A stretch of 64,000 bases of DNA from Paenibacillus woosongensis (lineage in GTDB: Bacteria; Bacillota; Bacilli; Paenibacillales; Paenibacillaceae), in NCBI RefSeq assembly GCF_030122845.1, contig NZ_CP126084.1, positions 3,472,001 to 3,536,000 on the forward strand, read 5' to 3'. Below the pieces are notes generated by a model, which worked only from the letters and a program-made list of their open reading frames with translations, did no database searches and was not told where the DNA came from. Numbering within the stretch: position 1 is the first letter of the stretch; every line of letters begins with the position of its first letter. Shown piece after piece: positions 47,017-55,688 of the stretch. Made by a program: the position numbers and the translations under genes.

Positions 47017-47514
47017 CTACCAGATTCGGCGGCTATCCCCGCGGTTCACAATCAGCCAGATCCCAGCAGCGATCATGATGATCGCCAGCAGATAAACAAA
47101 GGAAAAGGCGAACAGGCTCCAGCCCAGTAAGAAGATGGACGCAGCAGCGAGCACAATGGCCATCAACAGCATACCGCTCTGACGCTGCGGTGAATACGCA
47201 TAATACTCAAACAAGCCTACGGCAATGCCAAGTATAAATGCCGGCCATAATCTGTAGAACAGGAACGTCCAGCCCCCAATAATGCCTATAAAGAACAAAA
47301 TGGAGTATATGACAAGAATCCCCGCGGGCAGCAGCAATTCGGCAGAAGCTCTTCTGGAGATAACCCATATATGCAGCAGGATGCCGGGAACCAAGAGAAT
47401 CAGCGGCCACAGCGCTTTTCCGAGAAAGCTGAATACTCCCCACTTCCCAAGCAAAATGATGACTCCCGCAGCTAGGATCAGTATGCCGGTCATAAGCTTG
47501 TTGTTGTCGGACAT
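47017..47514 (-). CDS. Membrane protein with LiaI/LiaF-like TM region
   Basis: A 165-residue protein with six hydrophobic segments and almost no soluble part. The first two (GILILAAGVIILLGKWGVFS, then ALWPLILLVPGILLHIW) look like the LiaI/LiaF transmembrane region found in envelope-stress proteins, and a similar pair recurs further on, suggesting an internal duplication. No function can be given. ATG 47514 is 9 bases after AAGGTG; the GTG at 47526 lies within that site. Confidence 0.6.
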   Translation of the reverse strand: MSDNNKLMTGILILAAGVIILLGKWGVFSFLGKALWPLILLVPGILLHIWVISRRASAELLLPAGILVIYSILFFIGIIGGWTFLFYRLWPAFILGIAVGLFEYYAYSPQRQSGMLLMAIVLAAASIFLLGWSLFAFSFVYLLAIIMIAAGIWLIVNRGDSRRIW

Positions 47515-47613
47515 TCTGTCACTCACCTTCCAATTGACAATTACGGACAGGACTACCCTTTTTGTGCCATCCTTATTCCAGTTTATATGAAGAAGAGCGA
47601 AAACGCTACTCCC

Positions 47614-48267
47614 TCATGTCGCTTTATAATTGCCGATCCAACCGAACATAATAACAAGCGCAGCAAGAATGACCGGAATCCACCCGTGTACGGATGGCAG
47701 CATTTCTGTCAAAAAAACGCCTAATTTCGCATCCTTTATCAGCATTTCCCCGGCTGTATAACCTAATATGCCTGCACCGGCGAATGTCAATATTGGGAAC
47801 CGCTGCAGCCATCCTGTAATGATATTACTTCCCCAAATCACAATGGGTATACTTATGGCAATGCCTATAATCAGTATCGCAAGATCTCCGTCAGCCAGAG
47901 CAGCAATCGCCAGTACATTGTCCAGACTCATGATAAAATCGGCCAACAGTATCGTTTGTATCGCCTTCCAAATCGTGTCCGCGTGACTTCTTGCCGAATC
48001 GTTATCCCGGTGGTGGAGCAGATTAAAAGCAATCGTACCTAGCAGCACTCCCCCAATGGCTTGAATATAGGGAATTTTGAGCAGAATCGTCGCCAGCCAT
48101 GTCAGGATACAGCGCATCAGCACCGCGCCAAGCGCTCCCCACCATACGGCTTGCCTGCGCTGCTGAAGGGGAAGATTTCTGCTGGCCATGGCGATAACGA
48201 CAGCATTGTCACCGCTAAGCACCAAATTAATAATAAGGATTTCGGTTAACAATATTACATGCTCCAT
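47614..48267 (-). CDS. TerC/YjbE family membrane protein
   Basis: A 217-residue protein with about seven membrane helices and the two TerC signatures with membrane-embedded acids: LVLSGDNAVVIAMASRNLP (about 15-33) and LLADFIMSLDNVLAIAALAD (about 106). TerC members are linked to metal handling, mainly manganese export. ATG 48267 lies after GGGAGGG; the frame to 48309 includes that site. It is divergent from a second TerC gene; the ribosome site can fold into a hairpin. No yybP-ykoY (manganese) riboswitch is visible. Confidence 0.88.
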   Translation of the reverse strand: MEHVILLTEILIINLVLSGDNAVVIAMASRNLPLQQRRQAVWWGALGAVLMRCILTWLATILLKIPYIQAIGGVLLGTIAFNLLHHRDNDSARSHADTIWKAIQTILLADFIMSLDNVLAIAALADGDLAILIIGIAISIPIVIWGSNIITGWLQRFPILTFAGAGILGYTAGEMLIKDAKLGVFLTEMLPSVHGWIPVILAALVIMFGWIGNYKAT

Positions 48268-48275
48268 AGGCTTAT

Positions 48276-48300
48276 CCCTCCCATACACTTGTATGAGGGG
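48276..48300 (-). promoter_or_regulatory. Hairpin covering the ribosome site of the TerC gene
   Basis: On the minus strand CCCCTCATAC-AAGT-GTATGGGAGGG folds into a stem with a firm CATAC/GTATG part and a less perfect base. It includes the ribosome-binding GGGAGGG, so translation could depend on its opening. Confidence 0.35.
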
Positions 48301-48409
48301 ATGTGCCAAGCTATACCCTTTCTTTTACAAAAACAACACTGGACAAAAACCATTTTTAGTGAATTAATAATAAAGTGCATGGCAAAAAATGATGGAAGAA
48401 GTGACCATA

Positions 48410-49120
48410 GTGGAACTATTTAGCGCTGCTTTTTTTATCGCATTAATTAATATTATATTCATCGATCTAATCCTGGCTGGAGACAATGCCATCGTCATAG
48501 GCATGGCCGCCAGAAAGCTGCCCGCACATATCCAGAAGAAAGCTATCCTGCTAGGTACGGGCGGAGCGGTTCTGCTCAGAATCGCCGCGACGCTTGTTGT
48601 CGTATGGCTGCTCAATATTCCTTGGCTGCTCGCCATAGGCGGAGCTATGCTGGTTTACATTGCCTATAAGGTGCTGGTCGATGAGAGCGGCCATGAAACG
48701 ATAGATGCGAAGGAATCCCTCTGGCCTGCAGTAAGGACCATCGTTATTGCCGATGCAGCGATGGGACTCGATAATGTGATCGCCGTTGCCGGAGCCTCTC
48801 AGCGGCATATGATTCTTGTCGTCCTTGGCCTGCTGATCAGCGTCCCGATCGTCATCTGGGGCAGCACCCTTTTCATCAAGCTCTTAGGACGATTTCCCTG
48901 GATTGCTTATGTGGGCTCTGCCGTACTCGCCTATACCGCTTCCCACATGATCACGGAAGAGCCGCATTTGGAGCCGTTTTTTGCGGACAAGCCCGTGGTT
49001 AAATATGTGTTTATTGTCCTGACGATTTTAGGCGTCCTTGGCGCCGGCTATGCAGCAAAGCAAAGGCAGCGGCGGCGCGAGCAGAACAATAAACGCCCCT
49101 CGCGTCATGCTACACGCTAA
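48410..49120 (+). CDS. TerC/YjbE family membrane protein, second copy
   Basis: A 236-residue protein with about seven helices and the same signatures as its divergent neighbour: LILAGDNAIVIGMAARKLP and IVIADAAMGLDNVIAVAGAS, followed by a basic tail (KQRQRRREQNNKRPSRH). I take the GTG at 48410 (VELFSAAFFIALINIIFIDL) as start because YjbE proteins begin there and GGAAGAAG lies 8 bases upstream; two ATGs at 48389 and 48392 are possible alternatives. It is a diverged paralogue, with metal transport the likely role. Confidence 0.87.
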   Translation: MELFSAAFFIALINIIFIDLILAGDNAIVIGMAARKLPAHIQKKAILLGTGGAVLLRIAATLVVVWLLNIPWLLAIGGAMLVYIAYKVLVDESGHETIDAKESLWPAVRTIVIADAAMGLDNVIAVAGASQRHMILVVLGLLISVPIVIWGSTLFIKLLGRFPWIAYVGSAVLAYTASHMITEEPHLEPFFADKPVVKYVFIVLTILGVLGAGYAAKQRQRRREQNNKRPSRHATR

Positions 49121-49130
49121 GCTGGGATGA

Positions 49131-49179
49131 CAAATAACAAGGCTGCCTCACCATATTAGTGAGGCAGCCTTGTTATTTG
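49131..49179. terminator. Strong bidirectional terminator between terC and thiI
   Basis: A perfect 21-bp stem (49131-49151 with 49159-49179) and a 7-base loop, between convergent genes. Confidence 0.9.
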
Positions 49180-49218
49180 TTCCAGAATATAAACAGCTGC
49201 ACCTAACCTTTGCCCCTC

Positions 49219-50454
49219 CTAAAACCACTTATCCTGTGCAACCGGCTCTCCTTGCGATCTTCTAATGACAGTTTCACCCGGTTTGATCACGATCGTCTCG
49301 GTCTTGCTGACCGCTTCTTTGATTTGCTCATCCAGTTGAGGCAGGGATGCCTCGATTTTCTCGATGATATGCAAATTCGGGTTCGTCGATGGGGACTTCG
49401 GCACAAACAGGGTACAGCAATCTTCATAAGGCAGGATAGATAATTCATAAGTACCAATTTGCTGCGCCAATCCGATAATTTCCTCTTTGTCGGTCGTCAC
49501 TAACGGCCGAAGCATTGGCAGAGACGTAACCTTTCCGATAACGTTCATGCTGGCCAGCGTCTGGCTCGCAACCTGTCCGAGACTATCCCCTGTAACCAGA
49601 GCAAGTGCGCCGTTTCGCTCGGCCAAATTGGTGGCGATCCGCAGCATCGCCCGGCGCATGAGCGTAATCATGACGTTCTCATGATTGCCGCCAGCGAGCG
49701 TGGTCTGAATTTCTGTGAACGGCACGAGATGAAGCTTGATTTTTCCGTAATATCCGGACAGCACCTGAGCAAGATCGATAACCTTCTCCTCTGCCTTTTT
49801 GCTCGTATAAGGATAGCTGTGAAAATGCACGCATTCGATTTCCAATCCCCGGCGCATCGCAGCCCATCCGGCAACCGGACTGTCGATGCCTCCGGACAGC
49901 AGAAGCATCGCTTTCCCGTTCGTCCCCCGCGGAAACCCGCCCGCGGCTGGCACGACCTCGGAGAACAGGTAAGCCCCCTGCTCGCGAACCTCGATGCGAA
50001 GCTCAATTTCTGGATGGCGCACATCGACTTTTAAATGGGAGCACGACTTCAGGATCGGCGAGCTGATGATTTGGTTCATTTCCTGAGAAGATACTGGGAA
50101 CTTCTTCCACACTCTTCTTGCATTGACCTTAAAGGTCGTTTCCTTGGCGACATTCATGCTCTCGACGAAGCTGACTGCCTGAGTAATAATCTCATCGATC
50201 TCGGCTGCCGCTACCTTGACTGGACTAATCGACGTAACGCCGAATACATTTTTCAGAACCTCGATAATTGGGGCTGCAGGCTCTCCGTTCAAGACGACAT
50301 AAATCCGCCCGTATTCCTTCTTGATTTCGGTCGCCGGGTAAGCCTGCAGCAAATCTTGAACATGAGCTAAAGCAGCCTTTTCAAAACGAGAACGATTTCT
50401 GCCCTTAACGGTAATTTCCCCGAAACGGAGCAGAAGCATATCATATTGCAGCAT
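49219..50454 (-). CDS. thiI: tRNA 4-thiouridine synthetase ThiI
   Basis: ThiI adenylates U8 of tRNA and transfers sulfur to make 4-thiouridine. The 411-residue product has a ferredoxin-like plus THUMP region (about 60-165) and the PP-loop LLSGGIDSPVAGWAAMRRG (about 183-201). It has no C-terminal rhodanese domain, so sulfur should come directly from the desulfurase encoded just upstream (gap of one base), as in the Bacillus NifZ-ThiI pair. ATG 50454 is preferred over the GTG at 50469, which lies in the ribosome site. Confidence 0.95.
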   Translation of the reverse strand: MLQYDMLLLRFGEITVKGRNRSRFEKAALAHVQDLLQAYPATEIKKEYGRIYVVLNGEPAAPIIEVLKNVFGVTSISPVKVAAAEIDEIITQAVSFVESMNVAKETTFKVNARRVWKKFPVSSQEMNQIISSPILKSCSHLKVDVRHPEIELRIEVREQGAYLFSEVVPAAGGFPRGTNGKAMLLLSGGIDSPVAGWAAMRRGLEIECVHFHSYPYTSKKAEEKVIDLAQVLSGYYGKIKLHLVPFTEIQTTLAGGNHENVMITLMRRAMLRIATNLAERNGALALVTGDSLGQVASQTLASMNVIGKVTSLPMLRPLVTTDKEEIIGLAQQIGTYELSILPYEDCCTLFVPKSPSTNPNLHIIEKIEASLPQLDEQIKEAVSKTETIVIKPGETVIRRSQGEPVAQDKWF

Positions 50455-50455
50455 T

Positions 50456-51607
50456 TTATCTGTTTCCACCTTTCACGATCTGCAGGCGCTCCATCGTACG
50501 CTTGACAGCGCCCAGCAATTGTCTGACATCCTCTTCGGTATGCTCTTCACCCAAGCTGATGCGGATCCCCGACAAAGCGCAATCCTTCCCTTTCTGCATA
50601 GCAAGCAGGACACGACTTGGTTCGCTTCGTTTGGAGGAGCAGGCGGACTGCGTAGAAACCAGGAAGCCCTCCTCCTCCAGCATATGAAGCATCGCCTCGG
50701 CCTTTATTCCCGGATAGGAGAAATGCACGATATGCGGCGCTCCATCGGGGCTGGAATTGACCACAAGGCCAGGCAAGCCTGCCAGTCCTTCATGGAGTTC
50801 GCGGCTCAGCTTGGACCAGTGCGAAGCAAGAGCAGGTTGGCGTTCCGCCGCCATTCTCATCGCCTTCGTCATACCAACAATGTACGGAATGTTCTCGGTA
50901 CCGGAGCGCAGCCCTCCTTCCTGCCCACCGCCTGTCAGCAGCTGTGTCAGATGCACTCCTTCCCTGACATACAGGAGGCCGGTTCCTTTAGGCCCGCGGA
51001 ATTTATGAGCCGATAGACTGTACAGGTCAATCCGGCTGTCCCGAATGGACAGCGGCAGCTTGCCGTATCCTTGAACGCCGTCAACATGGAAGAGGACCCG
51101 GGGATGACGGTCCTTCAAGGCTTTGCCGATTTCAGCGATCGGCTGAACCGCCCCAACCTCGTTATTGACATGCATGACGGACACAAGCACCGTGTTTTCG
51201 GTAACCGCTGCTAGGACATCCTCGGCCCGTACAGCACCGTTGGCCTGTACCGGCACATAAGTCACCTCGCACCCCTGCTGTTCCAGATGACTGCAGGTCT
51301 CATATACGGAAGCATGCTCTACCGTGGTCGTCACGATATGATTTCCACGCTGGCGGTACCGGGCCATTGCGCCCCTGATTGCCAAATTGTTGCTCTCCGT
51401 GGCTCCCGACGTAAACACGATTTCCCCCGGATTAACCTGAAGCGCATGCGCACACACTTCTCTGGCTTTGGATAACAGCTTCCCGCTGTCCTCCCCCATA
51501 CGATGCAAGGAAGACGGGTTCCCAAAGTGCTGGGCCATCACTTCTCCAACGGTACGAATAACGTCTTCATAGGGCGGCGTAGTGGCTGCGTGATCAAAAT
51601 ACTTCAT
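50456..51607 (-). CDS. nifZ: Cysteine desulfurase of the NifZ type
   Basis: A PLP enzyme of 383 residues that removes sulfur from cysteine. Visible are the N-terminal MKYFDHAATTPP, the cofactor region (TTVEHASVYE, HVDGVQGYGKLPL), the PLP lysine in SLSAHKFRGPKGTGLLY (about 198) and the persulfide loop STQSACSSKRSEPSRVL (Cys near 322). Pairing with thiI marks it as the tRNA thiolation desulfurase. ATG 51607 follows GGGGGG by 5 bases. A 14-bp palindrome lies 50 bp upstream. Confidence 0.93.
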   Translation of the reverse strand: MKYFDHAATTPPYEDVIRTVGEVMAQHFGNPSSLHRMGEDSGKLLSKAREVCAHALQVNPGEIVFTSGATESNNLAIRGAMARYRQRGNHIVTTTVEHASVYETCSHLEQQGCEVTYVPVQANGAVRAEDVLAAVTENTVLVSVMHVNNEVGAVQPIAEIGKALKDRHPRVLFHVDGVQGYGKLPLSIRDSRIDLYSLSAHKFRGPKGTGLLYVREGVHLTQLLTGGGQEGGLRSGTENIPYIVGMTKAMRMAAERQPALASHWSKLSRELHEGLAGLPGLVVNSSPDGAPHIVHFSYPGIKAEAMLHMLEEEGFLVSTQSACSSKRSEPSRVLLAMQKGKDCALSGIRISLGEEHTEEDVRQLLGAVKRTMERLQIVKGGNR

Positions 51608-51657
51608 TTCATCCCCCCTAATGAACAATATAATCCTTGTCTATTGTAACGGATTCC

Positions 51658-51671
51658 TGACGATATCGTCA
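51658..51671. repeat. Perfect 14-bp palindrome upstream of nifZ
   Basis: TGACGATATCGTCA, 51 bp before the nifZ start, next to TTGACA on the minus strand. It is a candidate operator; there is no T run. Confidence 0.45.
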
Positions 51672-51779
51672 TTGTCAAAAAAAAGACCAAATGGGAAATC
51701 GCAGCGAATCAGCGTTTTCTCAAATGATCTCTGACTTCTTGCTATAACGAATATAAGCCCAGCACTTGCCCGCAAGCCG

Positions 51780-52523
51780 CTAAGCCTGATACTTCAATTG
51801 AGCAGTTTCAATCTTTCTAATATAATTCTGCGTTTCCTTCGGGAGCAAGTGCAGCTTCTCCATCAATTCCTGGTCATTGCTGATACCAAGGCGCTGGACA
51901 CGCCCAGGCCCTGCGTTATAAGCAGCCAACGCTGTCTTTACACCGCCGAAACGCTGAAGCTGATAGGACAGGTAGCGCGTGCCTCCGTCGATATTCTGGG
52001 CAGGATCAAACGGGTTACTTACGCCCAATCCTCTAGCTGTTCCATCCATGAGCTGCATCAGCCCTTTGGCTCCCGCAGAGGAGACCGCATTGGCATTAAA
52101 GGAGGATTCGGTCTCAATGACGGCCTTAATCAAGCTCTCCGCTACACCGTAAGCCCGGCTGGCACGGCTGATGAGCTCGTCGATATCCCTTCCCGCGCCT
52201 GTCGGTGCCGACAAACCAGTGATTGAACTAGAAGCTTCAACGGGAAGCGATGCCATGTCTGCATCACTGTATGTAGTTTGCCCGATAAAATACCATAAGG
52301 CATCCTCAAGCGAGCCCGGCAGCATCCCGCCGGCAGCAGGCATGCCGCCCTGCGCCAATGTCTGCTCCTGTCCTTCCGCTACCATCAATTCTTTCAGCAA
52401 TATATCGAATAAAGAACCTTCACTTCCGGAAGAGGTTCTTTGAACAGAAGTGCCTTGAAGGTCGATATCATTCATCATTTGGAGCTGAATCAGCTGTCCC
52501 ATCGTACGCGTATCGATTTCCAT
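51780..52523 (-). CDS. Lytic transglycosylase SLT-domain protein without signal peptide
   Basis: A 247-residue protein with a low-complexity N-terminal half (about 1-110, Gly/Ser/Gln-rich) and a C-terminal SLT/GEWL domain (about 112-245). The domain shows the catalytic Glu in AVIETESSFNANAVS (about 140), GAKGLMQLMDGTARGLG and TALAAYNAGPGRVQRLG. Such enzymes cut MurNAc-GlcNAc bonds. There is no hydrophobic N-terminus, so export must use another way, or the protein is released by lysis. AGAGGAG lies before ATG 52523. Confidence 0.87.
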   Translation of the reverse strand: MEIDTRTMGQLIQLQMMNDIDLQGTSVQRTSSGSEGSLFDILLKELMVAEGQEQTLAQGGMPAAGGMLPGSLEDALWYFIGQTTYSDADMASLPVEASSSITGLSAPTGAGRDIDELISRASRAYGVAESLIKAVIETESSFNANAVSSAGAKGLMQLMDGTARGLGVSNPFDPAQNIDGGTRYLSYQLQRFGGVKTALAAYNAGPGRVQRLGISNDQELMEKLHLLPKETQNYIRKIETAQLKYQA

Positions 52524-52628
52524 CTTGTTCTTAACTCCTCTTTCTCCCCATGGAATGCTATATCCTATATTTTACACTTGAAATGCGACAATAACCACCT
52601 TTTTTCGAAAAATTATTTCGTTTACATG

Positions 52629-52659
52629 AAAAGACCTTCGTCTGAATAGACGAAGGTCT
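52629..52659 (-). terminator. Terminator after the DUF4190-like gene
   Basis: A perfect 12-bp stem (52632-52643 with 52648-52659), 4-base loop, followed by TTTT on the minus strand. Confidence 0.85.
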
Positions 52660-52683
52660 GTGCCAATACGGAGAAAACTGGAA

Positions 52684-53082
52684 TTAACGAGTAAAAGGAA
52701 TCAAAAAGAAATAGCTGAGCGTAGCGATGGCGCCAAGGCCGATCGCCCAGGCTCCTGAGGTTTTGCTTCCCTGGCTGTAGGCGTAAAATCCCATAATTGC
52801 GGCAAGGGGCCCGAGCACAATTGACCAAACAAATAAAGATGCGATTCCCAAACCTACGCCAACATAGCCAACGGTTCGGCTTGCCGTGCCAGTATCTGCG
52901 CCTGCATCGTCCTGATCCGCTTCACGGTCTGTCCGGGAGCTTTCGTACGTTCTTGTGGGAGCAACCTCGGCGGAATATTCCTCCTCGTGTGTTCGGCGGG
53001 GATAGTCCACCCGCTTCGGATCGCCTGTCAGTTCTTCATCATCAAGGATATTCTCCACATAATCCTTATTCTCATCCGTCAT
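52684..53082 (-). CDS. DUF4190-like membrane protein with acidic N-terminus
   Basis: A 132-residue protein with a highly charged, Asp/Glu-rich N-terminal region (about 1-70) and two hydrophobic segments (about 73-97 and 105-128) with the small-residue pattern seen in DUF4190 (LGIASLFVWSIVLGPLAAIM, then GAWAIGLGAIATLSYFFLI). The function is unknown. ATG 53082 has GGAGGTG upstream. Confidence 0.65.
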   Translation of the reverse strand: MTDENKDYVENILDDEELTGDPKRVDYPRRTHEEEYSAEVAPTRTYESSRTDREADQDDAGADTGTASRTVGYVGVGLGIASLFVWSIVLGPLAAIMGFYAYSQGSKTSGAWAIGLGAIATLSYFFLIPFTR

Positions 53083-53117
53083 CTTCTGCACCTCCAAAAG
53101 TATTATGACTTGCTTTG

Positions 53118-53345
53118 TTACGATGATTTCGGCTTAAACGTATGACAGCATGTAGCGGCGGATGAACTAGCGGTATCCTTATGCTCGCTATCAAAAGCTT
53201 CGCCTGCGAATTCCGCATTATATTTGCGGTCTGCATGCTTGTCGATATCGATCATGATCAGATCCGCATTGCAATAATTCTGCTCCCCCCAATAAGCGCA
53301 ATTCGATACGCTGCATCTGACAATTGGTTTATTTTCATTTGGCAT
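53118..53345 (-). CDS. DUF1540 domain protein
   Basis: A 75-residue protein with the cysteine pattern of DUF1540: RCSVSNCAYWGEQNYCNAD (Cys near 11, 16 and 25) and a C-terminal TCCHTF. Metal binding by these cysteines is plausible but unproven. ATG 53345 follows GAGGTG; the GTG at 53354 is inside that site. It is likely transcribed with the DUF4190-like gene. Confidence 0.82.
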   Translation of the reverse strand: MPNENKPIVRCSVSNCAYWGEQNYCNADLIMIDIDKHADRKYNAEFAGEAFDSEHKDTASSSAATCCHTFKPKSS

Positions 53346-53491
53346 ATTGATCACCTCGCATACATTTTCCCCCGACGGTATGCCGGATATGCGGCCGAAT
53401 TTATGTCAAATCGATACAGAAGCTCAGGAATAAAATGAAGGCAAAATCCTCAACCTACAGTTACATGAAACTACAGCAGGAGGGATGATCC

Positions 53492-55417
53492 ATGAAATGG
53501 GGCAGATGGGTCGCTATTGGAGTATCCGGTGTGGCAGCCATCACGGTCTTGGCGTTGTTGCCGCAGTTTAATATTGGCCCACAGCAGCAAGCGGGACAGC
53601 AGCGGACTAAACAGCAAATTATGCAAAATACGAAGCAGACAGAGGTGCCCAGGCCCGCAGAAGAAAAGCAGTTGAAGCAGTTGATGCTGCGCCGGGACGT
53701 CACAGCGACAGAAAGGCTGGCCAGACTTGATGCCAAAAGACATTTGCAGGCGCTGGCCGAAGGAATCAAGGATTCCTCGTTATCAAAGCTGTCCGCCGAT
53801 ATCCGGGAACTGCAAAAAGGGCATAAGCAGTTTCGTTCGATTATGCTGTACAGCTCTACGGGAAAGGACAAGCATTTCCGCGGCAGCAATGAACGAACCG
53901 CCCCAGATGTACAGGAGCAGACAAATTACTATGTCGCCCTGGCGCGAAAAGCGCTCCGCAAATCCGAGCCTTATGAATCGCCTGTGTTTCCGGAAAAGGA
54001 CCCGCATTTTTTTGTCATTGCCGAGCCTTCCAAACATAACAAAGATGGAATCATCGCCGTCATGGATACCCACATTCTAAGACGCGTCAAAGAACATCAA
54101 GACAAAAATCTGCGCTTGATCCCTTATCCGAAGGAGGGCAAATACAAAATCGAGTCGGTGCATGCCGATACGCTTAAAGACCTAACTGTCAAAACCGGGC
54201 ATGACAATGAAAAAGCAAGCCATTTTTATGAAAATGAAATCGTCGTGACCTTTAAAGAACCTCCGTCCGACCAACAGCTCGCCCAAATCCAGAAGGATAT
54301 TAAAGCAAAACATACGAATAAGCCGCGGTCGATTCGCAACACCTATATTTTTCAATCGGATAGCATGAGCATGGACGAGCTGAAAAAATACTTCGTCCAG
54401 AAATGGCGCCCGGCCTTTATCGAGCCGCATTATTTGTATATGACGAATGAAACAGCGCCCGCGGCCGATTCGCCGGAAATTCCTAATGATTTGCTGTTTT
54501 CGGAGTACCAGTGGAATTTGCCCATCATCGAAACGAACCGGGGCTGGAAATTGTCTAAGGGCAGCAATGACGTCATCGTTGGAGTTGTCGATACCGGCGT
54601 GGATCTGTCTCACCCTGATCTGGAGGGACGGCTGCTAAAAGGATATAATGTCATCGACCCCGACAAGGATCCTACGGACGATGTAGGACACGGCACGCAT
54701 GTCGCCGGCATCATTTCAGCCAACGTAAACAACAATGAGGGTATCGCGGGAATGACGTGGGGCGGCAAAATATTGCCGGTTAAGGCGCTGGATCAGTCCG
54801 GCTCGGGTACGACCTACTCCGTTGCCCAGGGCATTATATGGGCTGTGGACAACGGGGCCAAAGTTATCAATATGAGTCTTGGCAACTATGCGGATGCCCA
54901 ATTCCTGCATGAAGCCATCAAGTATGCCTTCGACAAGGACGTCGTTCTGGTCGCGGCCACCGGCAATGACAATACGGAGCGGCCGGGATATCCGGCTGCA
55001 TATCCCGAAGTGCTGTCCGTGTCGGCTACCGACAACAATTTAAAGAAAGCGTCGTTCTCCAATTACGGCGACTATGTTGACGTAGTCGCTCCCGGTGAAA
55101 GCATTGCCAGTACGTATCCCGATAACCAGTACGCCGCATTGTCGGGCACCTCGATGGCTAGTCCGCATGTGGCCGCACTTGCCGCTTTGATACGGTCCAT
55201 CAATCCGGATCTGAAAAATACGGAGGTCATGGACATTATCCGCAGCAACGTCATCGATCTCGGCGATCCCGGCCATGACAATATGTACGGATATGGACAG
55301 ATCGACGTGTTCGCGGCGCTGGAAGCTGCCGGAGGCAGCGGGGCTCCGCTGCAGCTGTGGCCCCAGCATATCGACCAGAAGCTAAGGCGGCTGTTGGAAG
55401 GTACTCTGCAGCGCTAA
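53492..55417 (+). CDS. Secreted subtilisin-like serine protease (S8) with sensor-like N-terminus
   Basis: A 641-residue protein with AGGAGGG before ATG 53492. It has a signal or anchor helix (about 5-25), a Gln-rich linker, an extracellular region (about 85-200) whose pattern resembles a Cache sensor domain (FRSIMLYSSTGKDKHFRGSN ... DGIIAVMDTHILRRVKEHQ), a propeptide-like domain (about 248-317, NEIVVTFKEPPSDQQLAQIQ), and the peptidase (about 340-620). The triad is Asp367 (VVDTGVDLSHPD), His400 (GHGTHVAG) and Ser554 (GTSMASPHVA), so it should be active. The Cache likeness is by eye; no partner gene is adjacent. Confidence 0.9.
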   Translation: MKWGRWVAIGVSGVAAITVLALLPQFNIGPQQQAGQQRTKQQIMQNTKQTEVPRPAEEKQLKQLMLRRDVTATERLARLDAKRHLQALAEGIKDSSLSKLSADIRELQKGHKQFRSIMLYSSTGKDKHFRGSNERTAPDVQEQTNYYVALARKALRKSEPYESPVFPEKDPHFFVIAEPSKHNKDGIIAVMDTHILRRVKEHQDKNLRLIPYPKEGKYKIESVHADTLKDLTVKTGHDNEKASHFYENEIVVTFKEPPSDQQLAQIQKDIKAKHTNKPRSIRNTYIFQSDSMSMDELKKYFVQKWRPAFIEPHYLYMTNETAPAADSPEIPNDLLFSEYQWNLPIIETNRGWKLSKGSNDVIVGVVDTGVDLSHPDLEGRLLKGYNVIDPDKDPTDDVGHGTHVAGIISANVNNNEGIAGMTWGGKILPVKALDQSGSGTTYSVAQGIIWAVDNGAKVINMSLGNYADAQFLHEAIKYAFDKDVVLVAATGNDNTERPGYPAAYPEVLSVSATDNNLKKASFSNYGDYVDVVAPGESIASTYPDNQYAALSGTSMASPHVAALAALIRSINPDLKNTEVMDIIRSNVIDLGDPGHDNMYGYGQIDVFAALEAAGGSGAPLQLWPQHIDQKLRRLLEGTLQR

Positions 55418-55463
55418 GTCACGAATTCCGATGTTAATGTTACATGTAAATAAAATATAAATA

Positions 55464-55505
55464 AAATGCCCGTTACCCAGTATGCTGTATGGAGTACGGG
55501 CATTT
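55464..55505 (+). terminator. Terminator after the S8 protease gene
   Basis: A perfect 10-bp outer stem (AAATGCCCGT with ACGGGCATTT) with further weak pairing inside, followed by a short T-rich stretch. Confidence 0.65.
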
Positions 55506-55624
55506 CTCTGTAAATACATTCACATTTGATTTCATCTATCACGCAGAGATAAGGAATTCATCTTTTATAGCACTTGTAAACAATAATATAATTTGTAATT
55601 TTCTTGATTAAAACCCGTTTTTTA

Positions 55625-55654
55625 TTGACGAAGATAATTCTTCTGACTTATAAT
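55625..55654 (+). promoter_or_regulatory. Sigma-A promoter of the AT-rich gene
   Basis: TTGACG (55625-55630) and TATAAT (55649-55654), 18-bp spacer, 35 bases before the start codon. Confidence 0.75.
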
Positions 55655-55688
55655 ACAATGCAATAATTCAGAAGGAGGTCATATCAAA

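Noticed and set aside
48268..48409. Manganese (yybP-ykoY) riboswitch before the TerC genes
   Set aside because: The region is too short and the conserved riboswitch blocks are absent; only a small hairpin is seen.
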